Position numbers and translations under genes: made by a program
Notes under the pieces: model-generated
Told to the model about the DNA's origin: nothing
Databases searched by the model: none
What the model saw: only the letters and a program-made list of their open reading frames with translations
In this document: piece after piece, positions 10,525-21,790 of the stretch
Layout of the letters: each line of letters begins with the position of its first letter
Position numbering within the stretch: position 1 is the first letter of the stretch
Origin: Platerodrilus igneus
Taxonomy: Eukaryota > Arthropoda > Insecta > Coleoptera > Lycidae
Assembly: GCA_036346225.1 (NCBI GenBank)
Contig: JARFIW010001739.1
Span: forward strand, 10,333,001-10,397,000
Length of the DNA stretch: 64,000 nucleotides
Direction of reading: 5' to 3'

Positions 10525-10828
10525 AATTTTTTACCCGAGAGAATGCCATCATGTTTATTATAATTTAAGTATGTTGTGTACTTGGAAGGTGATGTGGTGG
10601 TTTCCCGTTGCCTTCCACATCGCGGTAGTGTGTCTTAGAATGCCATACCGACCCCTGTGGTCTTTGCCAATCTGGGTACCGAAAGAGTCTGCCCTCTTTC
10701 GGAGACCTATCTTAGTCTTGTTCCTCTACAGACCCTACTACTTTGGTTGAACTTGTAGTTTGGCCCTTCAGCTCATTGGAACACGCAAGCCATTCCTCCT
10801 GTTCTAGTAATCTAAAAATTCGTCAAAA
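10525..10828 (-). mobile_element. 5' region of the RTE/BovB-like LINE beyond the R1 insertion
   Basis: On - this reads from GAACAGGAGGAATGGCTTGC through GTCGGTATGGCATTC, GGCAACGGGAAACCACCACA and ATGATGGCATTCTCTCGGG and ends at the R1 target site. The continuation across the R1 element lies at 6340 and leftward (CGGTAGGGGACTACTC, then the endonuclease). It is more GC-rich than its surroundings. Confidence 0.65.
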
Positions 10829-10836
10829 TGCAGGTC

Positions 10837-11379
10837 CATACGGAACGGATTTCTTAATTATTAGTAAAAAAATATGTTGCCGTATTTGATTGATTTGTTA
10901 CTGCATAGATTATAGGTTTTTAAAATGTTTGATCGTACTTAAATAATTCCTGGACATGGCTTAAATACATGCTCAAAACGTAATTAATAATTAAATATGA
11001 TTCTAGTGTAAAAATTTCAAATCCACATTTAAAAACAAGTGTAGTTAAAGGTTTTTGATTCACGAAACATTTTCTATACAAATTTAAATAGTCATGTTAC
11101 GGCTCACTAGAATTGCTTTAAGACAGTGCTCTTTGTTTTATTGTAGTACTAATATTAACATTAGAAGAAGATAAAATAGAAATATTCCAATCCAAAAATT
11201 TTATTGAACATTTTTCAATACTATATTATAATAAATTTGCAAATTTTCTCCTGTTTAACCCACCCTATATACTACAGTTTCGTATAACCCATGCAGAACA
11301 TTCTACTCGTGAATACAGAGTATTTTATATCTTTCCGTTCAAATATATCTTGGTGTATATTTGCGAAGTATAAATATGG
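10837..11379. other. AT-rich stretch without recognised feature
   Basis: No long reading frame, RNA gene or repeat landmark was recognised. Confidence 0.5.
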
Positions 11380-11640
11380 CAGGAGCTGTTATTTCGACAC
11401 GTTTAAAAATCCTAATTAAAACTCTACGCAAAAGGACGATTAGAGATGTAGAAAAAGGGGAAGTTTGCCATTATTTCAAGCTTTAGAAATAGCTCCCACT
11501 TGGGTATAAAAGGATGTTTTTGGAGGCTGCTAGTGGTCTTTTTAGGAAATTGTGATATATGGTCTAACATAATCTAACGAAAGAAGGACAGGAGCTCGTA
11601 AACAGTAGAATACGGAATCGCTTCTCGAAAGCAAGAAAGA
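11380..11640 (+). repeat. Diverged dispersed repeat, + copy (inverted partner at 23830-24110)
   Basis: Shares with the reverse complement of 23830-24110 the ordered blocks CAAAAGGACGATT-AGATGTAGAAAA, CAAGCTTTAGAAA, GGATGTTTT-GGA-GC, TAGTGGTCTTTT-AGGAAATTGT and CGTAAAC-GT. I judge identity to be roughly three quarters by eye. It is non-coding and of unknown family. Confidence 0.75.
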
Positions 11641-12999
11641 TATATTGTTTTATTTGAAATAGAAAGTCTTTAGAACTGCACAACGACTGTTTATTTTACA
11701 AAACATTCTAAAATAAAATACTAGCACCTAAACCAACATAAAAGTCTTCAGAAGTTAGGCTTGCCTAATAATACAAAATAAAATATTAGTTTTAATCCCC
11801 TAAAGGTTGTAAAAGCGTTCCTAATCTACGAGACCTACATACAATTTAGGACATTCATCAAAGCTTCAAAATCTTAGAGAAGGTCAAAATCACACACTGG
11901 TAGAGAGGTAGTCTTCTGAATCGTATATTTGATCCAAGATTTGATGAAACTTCCCGATTATGATTGATAATGGACTGTAGTGGTGTTTTGTAATTTAACT
12001 GGATGCACAATGAATTAAGCAATAAAACGTGAACATGCAAAAGTTAAGCTTTTTTATTATAGAGAACAACAATACTGGTTGTAATTATGGTTTATGAATT
12101 TAATTATAACACTTTTGTTTGCTGTGAAACTTCATTAAGTTGTGGTCTCTTGATACTCTAGGCATCAAACCGACCCGAAAGACCAGCGCCACCCAGTGGA
12201 GAAAACTCACTGCATACGAGGCACTTAAGAACTAGAATCCTGAACATGCTGTTACATTCCAAATTTGGCAATGTTCATTCTTATAATTTGTACATAAATT
12301 CCCGTGGATATTTTTAAATGAACTTATCAATTTCCGTCATTCCCGACAGTTGCGTTTGCGCAAAGAATGCGCAGGTGCGGAGTGTGTGAAAGGACGCCAT
12401 TAAGCTACGATACCTGAAGCCAAGAACATCTATCTGGGTGGTGTGCCTTTTGTTTTCAGGTGGTAGGTTCCTTTCCACCTTACCTTTGTGTACCTCTACC
12501 TGGTTGTTCCTTATCGTTCCACCTACGAGAGCATAGAGTTTAGGACGGATTGGCAATTTGACTTAGCAATGGCGTATTCTACCCACAAAATAACGAGGAT
12601 CCTGAGATGTTAAAAATGCAAGTGAGTAACCGTTTTACTTATATTGTGTCGGAAATTCGACTTTATATGTGCATGAAACTTTGTCTATTGCGCAATACTT
12701 AAAACCTGGTGATACGTGTTATAGGGATTACGCGGCTTTAACTATTGCGCAATAGTATTTCAATTGCCCGCAATATAGTATAGCGAATGACCGGAGCACA
12801 ATAATGCACCCCGGACAAATTGAAAATTTTCCCATTTTTTACATTTACTTACAAAAAAATAAAGTGTACATGTACATAACACAAAAATAAGTTTAAAAAA
12901 GAGTAAGGGTATACATGTAAACACCAATATGAACCAAAGTAAAATTAATTACAGTGAGAAAAACGCTACATACACTAATGGTTAACAATCATTACATGA
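11641..12999. other. Mostly non-coding flank; possible BEL 3' terminal region
   Basis: The stretch 12340-12580 is richer in GC than its surroundings and contains CCTTATCGTTCCACC. The stretch 12640-12830 has two copies of CTATTGCGCAATA and related TTGCGCAATA motifs. It lies just past the C-terminal end of the BEL polyprotein (reading -), where a 3' LTR would be expected, but I found no matching 5' LTR, so this is only a possibility. Confidence 0.3.
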
Positions 13000-14171
13000 A
13001 TTGGTAACGGACACAATTTAGTATAAAAACGAAGCACCACTCCCGAAGATGTTTTCACTGAAGCAACACGTTTCACTCCATCTGAACCAGGATGTAACTG
13101 AATAACTTTACCCAATTTCCACCTTAATGAAGAGATATTGTTCTCTTTGATGATTACTAGCTGGTCTAGTTCAAGTTCTGATCGATGGGTATTCCACTTC
13201 TGCAGTTGTTAGAACTCAGAAATGTATTCTTCGCTCCATCCTATCCAGATATGCTGATTCATTTGTTAAAGCCTTTGAAAGGTGAACAATCAAGCATCTG
13301 GAATATGTGACATTTGGATTTGGTATTGATGTCAACGGTCTTCCAACCAAGAATTGAGAAGGAGTAAAAGGTTGTAAGTTATTGTGGTCTGTGGAAAGAG
13401 AACAGGAAGGTCTGGAATTTAGAATTGCATATACCTGCGAAAGAAATGTGCACAATTCTTCAAAGGTCAAAGTGAGGTTACCCATTACACGCTTGATATG
13501 AAATTTGCAGAACTTGACGCCTGCCTCGCACAAGCCACCAAAGTGGGGACTGTATGGGAGTACAAAGTGCAAAAAAAATCCCTTAGACGAGACCAGTTGA
13601 GGAACTGTCTCATCTTTTTAGCAAAAAATCACCTAGTTCGCGCAGTTGCGAATTTGCTTCAACAAAGTCGTACCATTATCAAAGTAGGCATGAGTTAGTT
13701 TACTTCGACGGGCTATAAAAGGAGATTAAAAAAGATTCTGTGGTCAAATCCGACACTAACTCGAAATGGACAGCCTTAATGGAGAAACAAATGTAAATAC
13801 AGATATATGCCATTGAATTCTTGGAAGCAAGTCCTCTACTATCTTTGATTTATACTGGTCCGGCAAAATCAACACCAGTAATTAGAAAGGGGTAGATTAC
13901 TCATAATTGGTTATGTACTTCTGGTTGAAAACAGTAGCATATAATACAATTATGGAAAAACTTGTTTTGTTAAATTGCGACCAACGGTAATCCAGAATCG
14001 ATCACGTAATGAGGATAGCAACGTTTGAAGTCCAAAGTGCAACAATCGAGAGTGTTCATGCTCAACAATCAGTTGTGAAAGCGGGTGTTTACATAACAAG
14101 ACAATCGGATGCTTCATTTCATAAGAAAACTTTGAATTTTGGAGTCGGACTCCAACACGCATAAATCCCAT
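13000..14171 (-). pseudogene. BEL/Pao integrase
   Basis: The N-terminal zinc region reads KHPLSQLIVEHEHSRLLHFG (about 14085-14025). A DNGT catalytic block lies near 13680. The distal core and C-terminal part (13572-13216) read YSPHFGGLCEAGVKFCKFHI, AILNSRPSCSL and PFTPSQFLVGRPL. After a frame change, a WKLGRVVELHPGSDG-like block lies near 13120-13075, so the integrase end is at about 13000. Confidence 0.8.
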
Positions 14172-14308
14172 ATCGTCTAAAATTGGATTCAGCTTTATTA
14201 GAGAGAAGGCAGACTTTAAATGTTTATTCTTTTGATAGCTGTTTAAAGTCTTTAGAAAAAGAGACTCTCTTTGGGAAACTTTAACGACTGCTAATAGTTC
14301 GCTTTGAA

Positions 14309-14472
14309 GTTCAATTCGAGTAAGTGGAACAGAGAGGCGTTGTTTTCTAAGCTGTGAACAATTATAATATAATCGAAAATAATTACCGGAAGTTCAATTT
14401 GAGTAAGTGGAAGAGAGAGGCGTTGCTTTCTAAGGTGTAAGCAATTATTATAGAATCGAAAATAATAATCGA
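14309..14472. repeat. Tandem duplication of about 83 bp inside the BEL pol region
   Basis: GTTCAATTCGAGTAAGTGGA at 14309 recurs as GTTCAATTTGAGTAAGTGGA at 14392. The unit continues with GAGAGGCGTTG-TTTCTAAG and GAATCGAAAATAAT in both copies. The copies differ at several positions. Confidence 0.85.
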
Positions 14473-14529
14473 CGACTCGCTCAAGACGAATGTGACTTGA
14501 AAAGTTCAAAAATAAAACGACTGGAATAG

Positions 14530-15130
14530 AAACAAATAACTACAAAATTGCTTTTTAACTCCAACAGTTACAAATCACAAGAATAGGCATTGGGCCAAAC
14601 GGCAAGGTCCTCTACAAGCCAGGTTGGTCCTCGCTACCATAGAGTTGAGTCAGTTAGCATTTAGGTTGACAAGAAATCCGCTGGATTGTTCTTATTGAGA
14701 ACGTGACACCACACTGCATCTGGAATTAATTCCTGAATATCTGCAACACTACCGCAGACAAACGTTTTTAATAAGTGGGGGCTGGTCTTCAACCACCCTA
14801 CTACAATTGTAGAATCAGGCCAAAAAATGGCAGTCTTCGAAACAGTAACAAGCTTGAGCGGAGCAATACGTGATTTGAAACAAAATATATATCTCTGAAC
14901 CTGATTTTTTTATGTTAACAGAAGATTAATATAAGCACCATAACCATGTACGGAGGAGCAACCAAATTCAAGAAGTTCAATATCAACAGGTTCTTCACAT
15001 AGAACGTGATGAGGAATCCTAGAATTGTTTGATGGGCGAGTACTTTACAATAGGTAGTCCACGTAGACTGAAAACTGATTGAAATTGAATCATCCCAGGA
15101 CAACCTTTCTAACCAGAGCTGCTGCAACAG
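14530..15130 (-). pseudogene. BEL/Pao RT-RNase H connection region
   Basis: On - it shows an FDPLGLLPP-like block with KILLQQLWLERLSWDDS near 15127-15080, then the RNase H-like part with WPDSTIVVGWLKTSPHLLKT (about 14820-14765) and a NPADFL block near 14690, all standard in BEL/Pao pol. Several frames are used. Confidence 0.7.
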
Positions 15131-16080
15131 AATTTTTGCAGTTATTATGCAAGCAGGAAGAAGGCCAAGCGGGTAAAAGTTTTGAGAAATCTGTGAAAGA
15201 AATGCTCTCTTAGTGAAGATTGCTGAAGTAATAATTAGACGAGTAACAGAGTATATTAAATGATCAGTAGAAAAGTCCTAATGTGTTGGTTTGTTCGTGT
15301 GAATAGAATTAAGGTGTCCTTATATGAAGATCAGATTCGAAAATGCTCCGCAAGGTCGCAGGATTATTGAAGATCCATTTTCGGAGTTTGAAGCAACCAA
15401 ATTCTAAAGTATTCGAGAGTCAAGTGTAAAAATCACAAATTTGGTCAAGATTATCTGCTCCAGTAAGCTGGCCGTCTACGTAAAAGTCCTGTTTTATAAT
15501 TTGTAAAATTTCGAGATGAGAAATCTCACAATCAACGCCGGGCTGAAAAAGACTTTGAATGGCTAGAAGTGAAACAGATGCAATGCCGTATGTGACGTGT
15601 GTTAAGATCAAACGATTAAATAGGGTTTGAATCGCCATAAAATTCGTTGTAATGGTCTTTGAGGCGGTTTTGTCTTAACCTGCCTGTACATATTCTCTAT
15701 ATCGGCGGCCAGAGTATACGGCTGTTTTCAAAATCGAACGTGAATCGAATATAGATTTTCTTGGCGTGTTGGATCTACCATCTGTATGCTGTTAGAAGAT
15801 TGACCCGGCGTAGTTGCTTGGGAGCCATCAAGACCACATGGAGCTTGGTGGTGAAACTGTCTTCCTTCAAAACTCCATAATGGGGCCAATAATAAGAAAC
15901 CTCCAGAGATTTAAGATAAGATACTGTCATATGGCCTAATTCTAAATATTTTTTCATAAAAGCAGAATAACGATTCGAAAACTAAAAATTTGTTGGAAGA
16001 GGCCTCTCCAGTGGAAAAACCTATTTTATGTTACAGAGAATGAATCTCCCAATAACTCAATAGGTTGTTTGAATGGGATA
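15131..16080 (-). pseudogene. BEL/Pao reverse transcriptase
   Basis: Recognisable pieces are MKKYLELGHMTVSYLKS and YYWPHYGVLKEDSFTTKLHV (about 15957-15830; family pattern 'Y.PHH.V.KESS.TTKLRVV'), then IASVSLLAIQSLFQ and KQDFYVDGQLTGADNLDQ near 15500-15440. The catalytic YVDD reads YVDG, so the second Asp is lost. Frameshifts separate the pieces. Confidence 0.75.
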
Positions 16081-16260
16081 AAAACTACAAATCTACCATC
16101 TGATTTCCTTTATGTAATTTTGGAATAATGTTGTTGCCACATATTTTCCTTCGTAGAGAAGATTTAATCGGAAGAGTAACTTTCAAATTCCAAGAAACGA
16201 TTCAATTGTTGTGAAATATTATGAACACTGGAAAGATCACAGTGTACTAGTGCATTTACG

Positions 16261-16935
16261 TTAGCATATACAGAGCCGGAGGATATCCAACCGAAACGGG
16301 TTGTGAAACATAAGAAAATTTGAACCTGACCTGACTTGTTCTACACACAGTAACTTAAAGAAGGCAAGATAGCCGATCAATAAATCAATTTTTCCTGACT
16401 GATCAAAGAGGGGATCAGATAAACGAACGTTATTGGGAATCTTGAACTGAGACCTATTTACTTGGAAAGAAGGTATTGTACCTGTGGTGTTGTCTAGTAT
16501 AAGGCAAGAAAGGGGCACATTGTAAGATTTATGGCGTACAACAAGTTCTAAACTACAACTGGAATTAATCGATGAATGTTCTGATAAGGCATTGCTTACG
16601 TTTTGCATACAGACGCTTAAATTGGTACATAGGTCACAGCCCTCAAAATCTGATTGACTGCCCGAAGCAAGAAGAGCGTGAATTACGTAAAAGTTCCCAG
16701 AGGAGTCAACAATTTTAAAATTTGCAGTAGGAAGAAGAAATTGCCGCATTTGTTGACAAAGCAGATACGCCGGGTGCAGGATCTTGTGGTGTCACGGTCG
16801 CGAAAGACGATTGTACACTAGAACCCGCATGAAGCAGTGAATGATGTTTTTAGCTGTAGGTTCCGCAAGTGAACTTGGACATGCACTGCAATTTTGGATG
16901 TCCTTTACTTAGAAAATTGATGCAAATATTGAATG
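16261..16935 (-). pseudogene. BEL/Pao zinc knuckle and aspartic protease
   Basis: The knuckle region (about 16935-16840) reads CINFLSKGHPKLQCMS, followed by a KHHSLLH block that is typical of BEL gag. The protease (16749-16261) starts with RQFLLPTANFKIVDSSGNFY and has ALLASGSQSDF where the family has a DSGSQS active site, so the catalytic Asp is replaced by Ala. The stretch downstream (LSCLILDNTTGTIPSF, DLLIGYLAFFKLL) follows the family pattern. Confidence 0.75.
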
Positions 16936-17354
16936 CCGTAACCTTAACGGATATCTCTTCGGACTCATTTTAAGAAAATTGTTACATTTCGATAAGTGAT
17001 TATCGTTTTTACACATTGCATATGAAGGGATGTTGGTAACAAACGAGACTGACTATCCACTTTTCCGAAACAATCTTAACATGTTGTGATTCTAAACTAT
17101 ATAGCAAATTGACTTCATTGGTGATAAATACTTTGAACTCATCAAGGTGGGGAAATCAGACTTAGACTTTTACGGAAAGTTTTTCATTATAGGGAAATGG
17201 TTACATCTAATTTGCACGAAACAATATGTATAATTAATTTTTGCAATAATTGCTGTTGTGTAGCGAGCGACTGAAGCGCTGTGACATGCTTAAATAGCAC
17301 ATCGGCAATCTTCCCTAGATTAGACGTTGATTCCTTTGTTAATAATTTTAACTC

Positions 17355-17650
17355 CTATATGGAGTTTAGGTGACTTCGTATTAATAACTTGGGCTGATCG
17401 TACATTGAAGTTAATGCTTGGAATGCAATTTGATAATTATTCGAAGAAAACTCCAAGGATTTGATTACTTTGACAGTTGGATTAGTTAAACTACTTTTTA
17501 AATAATGTATTTTTTGGGTATCTGATTGGTCGGGATTGTCAGGAATTAGACTGGAAAAATGGTTTAAACTCTGGCCACGCCTGAATATTGTCAACACTGA
17601 ATCGGGGTATGTTAATTTTCGGTAACTTGAAAGCAAGAGATCGTTGATAT
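17355..17650 (-). pseudogene. BEL/Pao gag-like domain (DUF1759 type)
   Basis: Contains HYLKSSLTNPTVKVIKSLE and NNYQIAFQALTSMYDQPKLL, matching the conserved 'QKFHYLKSSL...A..VI..LE.....Y..A...L...Y' pattern of BEL gag. The N-terminal part is missing or unreadable. Confidence 0.8.
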
Positions 17651-19935
17651 AAATGTGTACTGCGATTTAAACAGCACTTACTATATTGCTATTTAATGAC
17701 TTGGGAAACAGCTTGAAGCTGTAGATTTGTAGATTAAATCTTTGGCGTGACATATTGCCGAAAAACGAATTTGCTTGTATTCAACATAATCATCCTCTGC
17801 GGGCCAGAAATATCTGTTTTGCGAATGATGGTTGCGTGAACTCGTTTATTTCCAATTAAAAACCCCGAGGCGTTCCTGTATTTCCAAATTTTGTTTAAGA
17901 GGAACCGTTTAATTTTCATCGTTTTGTATAGCTTGAAAAATATTTAACAGATTTTGAAATTTGTTAGCTTGCATTTGGTAGTAGCGCGCGTGCAAACCAA
18001 AACTTCACTATCGAAAGTAAATGGATCAGCTAAAGATATTGAATGAAATACGGAGAAAGAAGTTGTAAAGAATATGAGGATATCCTAATGAATTTTACAA
18101 GCGACGTCACTGGTGATCGTAATAATTATACGTGCTGACTATTATTTGTAATAGAACGAAGAAAATGGTAAATTCAATGGTTTAAATTAGTTTGAAAAAA
18201 TTATGTATAAAATTATTTGCAAGTAGCACAAACTCGCAAGTATTCAAATAGAAAAGTGAATTTATGTGTATAATGTACTTATGCATGGACGGAACTGATT
18301 CACATTTACATAGTTCACTTTTTTGGAATTTAATGTTAATCACTTTCAAAGTACCTAATTATTTTTACTAGCAATCTTCAAATAAAACCATTAGAATTAT
18401 AAATCAGATTTATAATAATACGAAATATTCTTTTACAGACAATTAATACATCCACGACAGCTTTGTCTTACGAACAAGTGTAACATCGATAAATTAATTA
18501 TAACATCCTCTCGACACAAACCTTATATACTAAAATAAAGACGAACATCTTCACTACAACTTTGTCTTACGAACAATAACTTAAATGTAACAAAAACATA
18601 TGACTTTTGTGCAATCACTCACTCATTCTGCACAATTTCTTTATACTAAACATATAGTCTATAATGTCTTCTTAAAGCTAGGATGATTACTTACTCAAAG
18701 ATCTTAATCTCGTAATTGTCATTCATAAATAACTCCCTACTTAAATCTTCCTTTTTATGTAGAAAATTAATCAAAATAAGTTGTATAATTTAATACACTC
18801 CCTCTTAAAAATTATATTTAAGCATATCTGATCAGTTAGACATAACTAGTTCCTTATATACTGGCGAAAACCTGTACCGTAAGCTTACCAACCCCTCTAA
18901 TCAAATTATCAACTTGCATATATAATTCCCACTCAAAGACTTGCAAATAAGAAACGCTTAACTTTATATTCTATAAATATGAGCCATTTTAAGAACTTAA
19001 ATAAGATAGTTGTATTTTATCGTGACAAATCTGCTTGTTGTTGTCTTTTTGTAAAACATAATTATTAATCAATGCCCCAAAATTGTTCAAATCCTTTTAA
19101 AAATGCCATACAACACACCATTCCAATTGTATATGCTATTTCAGTTAATATACTTTATCTTGCAGTAGTTTAATTATTTTAATTATTAATTCTCCATTTT
19201 GAAACTATTGTAGGTACTTCAAATATTCTACTTACTTTTTAGCACTCAAAAACAATTTACTATTGCATTTAAATAACGCGCATCTTAAAACTATATTTTA
19301 ATAAAATCCACTCCGAAATAAGTACATGTTAAATGGTACTTTGAAATATGTGAAGTATTATTTAATCTTTTGCATGATAACGTTTCAGACTGAACTTTGA
19401 TTCAACATTCATTAGCTTTTATAGTAGCGAGCCTCTGTGACGTAGGCCTGTAAATTCTTCTCGCTAAGTCTAGTTATTATTTCTATGTTCTAATTGGTTC
19501 CAGAAGTAGGATGTGTCATACAATGTACGAAGATTTTTCGTTCTAGCTAATACCTTGAGCTAAATAATAATTGATATCGCTTACCTATCTTACTGATATT
19601 AAGATTTAATTGCTTTAACAAGCCTATCTTTCGTAAATTGTTTTAATAACTCTATGAAATTTAAATGCATTTTTCCACAAAAAAACGTCAATTGTTTATA
19701 GAGTATTTTACTTTTGAACACGCTTTTTTTAATAATTGCAAAATAAAATCCTTATAGAATATGTCCATGCATTTACTCGTAATTTATATACACCGTTTTG
19801 ATAATAAAATGTTGATGAAGCTCTTTTAGTTATTCAAATAAAACTGAAATTTCTTATATTTCACTTGTTTATACTTTTTATAACGGTACATCTAAAATAC
19901 ATTTTTTAAACAAATAAATATCTTTATAATTGTTA
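17651..19935. other. Long AT-rich stretch without recognised gene
   Basis: No domain-bearing frame was seen. A small local duplication is present: AGCTTTGTCTTACGAACAA near 18460 and AACTTTGTCTTACGAACAA near 18560. Confidence 0.5.
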
Positions 19936-20425
19936 TATTGTCAGAGGCTTTCACGGCAAAAGTCATTATAAATATTTACGTTTCTGGGTTGGGATCGTGT
20001 CATCTTATAAACTAAGGTCGACGTTTCGCCCACAAGAAAAGAAAATGAACATAAATAATAAAAATAATAATAAAGATAAGAATGGTTATAATAAGTACAC
20101 AAGTTGAAGTGTAAAGAGTATGGAAAGTTACTTATGAACCAGCAGACTCACCAGCCCATTTAAGCCAAAAGGTATCTTGTAGCAAAGTAACTGGTGAAGG
20201 TAGCGAGAGTGGTAGTTTACTTAGGGCGAGAAGTTGATACATGAGTGATCATGAATAGAGAGGAGTGTTGTAGCGAATCAGTAAACGTTACGGTTCTGCT
20301 TTTGTGAACATAGGTTTGTTTTCCGAATGGGAGAAAGGTAGTAGACATCGCCTTTGTTTAGATTGTTCGAATTTTTATTAATTTATATGGATTCTCTAAA
20401 TTTTCTATTGTAGAAAAATGGACTT
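19936..20425 (-). mobile_element. Penelope-like element fragment, - orientation
   Basis: On -, from 20425: SPFFYNRKFRES and NNLNKGDVYYLS match the end of the GIY-YIG domain of Penelope-like proteins. A non-coding part of about 370 bp follows, with GCGAAACGTCGACC (around 20033-20018) and GTGAAAGCCTCTGACAATA at the end. The same non-coding part recurs inverted at 23085-23460. Clade assignment is by motif recollection. Confidence 0.65.
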
Positions 20426-20519
20426 CTGGCAATTAGTTTCGTGTTGTCGAAGTTAATAGTATGACTTGTTTCATGTTGTGTTCGGTCACAGTTGAGCGAT
20501 TGCACTGGCTTGTTCTTAA

Positions 20520-20740
20520 ACCAGAATTTAATTTTTCTACAATAGAAAATTCAAAGTATCCGTACAAATTACTAAAAATTCTAACAATGTATACAAAGAC
20601 GATGGCTGCTACCTTTCAACCATTTGGAAAACAAGCATATGTTCACAAAAGCAGAACCTTGTGGGAACTTTTTGGACGTGTTCGACTATCGATAGAGCAA
20701 TCGGAAACGAACAAAAAAGGCACGTCTGAACTCTAGGCTC
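20520..20740 (+). mobile_element. Penelope-like GIY-YIG end, + orientation (inverted to the previous)
   Basis: Reads FYNRKFKVSVQITKNSNNVY and KDDGCYLSTIWKTS, again the end of the Penelope-like endonuclease. Together with 20290-20425 on - it forms an inverted pair with the arms TTTTCTATTGTAGAAAAA / TTTTTCTACAATAGAAAA and about 95 bp between them. Confidence 0.6.
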
Positions 20741-21329
20741 GGGTGGGTGATACCTTGCAATCAGCTCCCGATGCATTCACAAAGGTCTTGACAAAGTAGT
20801 AGGTTTATCTGTAGTTGGTGTGACCTTTGGAATCTTCCGGACTTACTTGGAACTTTACCTCCCACGGTTACTTGTAGAGATTTTCAGGGGGGTTCTGATT
20901 CTACGGACATAGTATCGCGCCACTACTTTGTTAAACGTTACCTTACTAGACAACACTACAGGTAAAAGTAGAAACCTTCTAGTGTATAAACCTGTCTTAA
21001 AGGAACGATTTTAACTTTATACGCCTTACCTCGCACTTGCAAGAGAATAAAGTCACACATAAAAAATGGAATTACTGTCAGCATTTTAAACCTATCACCA
21101 TAAATGTGTAACTCTATTTGTGATTTCGATTAATTTAATTTCAACTAAATGGTGTTACTTTTAACAACACTTGTGATAGCAAGATGGATGGTTCTTATAA
21201 TAATTGAGTTGGTATCTCAAACCAGTTTTCTAATCCTAGGTCAACTTTCATGACCAGAACTGCAAGATCTAAACTCCTCTTATTTTTATAATATATCAGC
21301 ATTAATAAAGTTAAGTCAACTAAATGTAT
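20741..21329. other. Non-coding stretch holding a dispersed repeat
   Basis: Apart from the repeat at 20808-20945, no gene or RNA was recognised. Confidence 0.4.
20808..20945 (-). repeat. Dispersed repeat, - copy (partner at 35452-35625)
   Basis: Its reverse complement shares with 35452-35625 the ordered blocks AGTAGTGGCGC, GTCCGTAGAAT, GAACCCCCCTGA, AGTCCGGAAGATTCC and AAAGGTCA, and later CTTTG-CAAGACCTTTG / CTTTGCTAGGACCTTTG. It is non-coding. Confidence 0.75.
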
Positions 21330-21790
21330 CCATTGTTACGTGCCCAAAAATTTCGGCACTAGACATTTTTAACTAAGTTTTAATATGTGAGAATTTTGCG
21401 CCATAAATTTAAAAGACTTGTTGCGCGTATTTCCGGGACTTCAGAAATGCGTTGCGCGAATTTCGCGCCGACGCGTGTGACGAAAGAGTGATGGGAAATT
21501 TCCGAAAGACGCGTCAGGACTTGCCTCCGAAACACGAAGAAGAGTAGTTGGTCTGGTATCTTATCGTATCTTTTTGTTATGTGGATCCCTTTTTTCTCTT
21601 ATCTTAAATTATCGTTTCTAATACCTTTTCCCGTCGTTACCTCTACATAGAAAGAAGACAAGGTGAATTTGGATGCAACCTGGTTCAAGATCCACGACCC
21701 GAGAGATATTGGCGAAGCCACGGCGCGACCATCACGGAGTGATCCTGAGGGAAGCTCTACTTGTTCACGTAAGTGCCCCTTGGGGGGTTT
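21330..21790. other. CpG-rich patch of unknown nature
   Basis: The AT-rich background is broken by GGCACTAGACATT, repeated TTGCGCG motifs (21421-21475), GACGCGTGTGACG, AGACGCGTCAGG and a 21680-21760 block with GGCGAAGCCACGGCGCGACC. It ends near CACGTAAGTGCCCC (21769-21782), which fits a splice-donor consensus. It could be an LTR, a promoter with a first exon, or a MITE. I found no second copy in the window. Confidence 0.3.

Larger units (their letters stand above)
2573..10828 (-). mobile_element. RTE/BovB-like LINE, interrupted by an R1-clade LINE and tandem repeats
   Basis: Read on -, the 5' region is at 10828-10525. After the R1 insertion come the endonuclease (about 6300-5600), the RT start (about 4800-4690) and the RT core to C-terminal end (3422-2590). 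The 5' region contains GGCAACGGGAAACCACC, which I recall from insect RTE-type elements. The 3' end finishes in a short GATGATCA-type tail at about 2580, as RTE elements often do. TGCAGGTC at 2565-2572 and again at 10829-10836 could be its target duplication. The coding region is heavily decayed. Confidence 0.7.
13000..17650 (-). mobile_element. Degenerate BEL/Pao LTR retrotransposon
   Basis: Read on -, the order is gag (DUF1759-type), CCHC knuckles, aspartic protease (DUF1758-type), RT, RNase H-like and integrase, the BEL/Pao order. All domains are broken by stops and frameshifts, and two catalytic sites are altered. LTRs were not identified. Confidence 0.85.

Noticed and set aside
20461..20736. 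A 91-codon frame starting MTCFMLCSVTVERL
   Set aside because: The family-like reading of this DNA is in a different frame (FYNRKFKVSV), so this frame is incidental.
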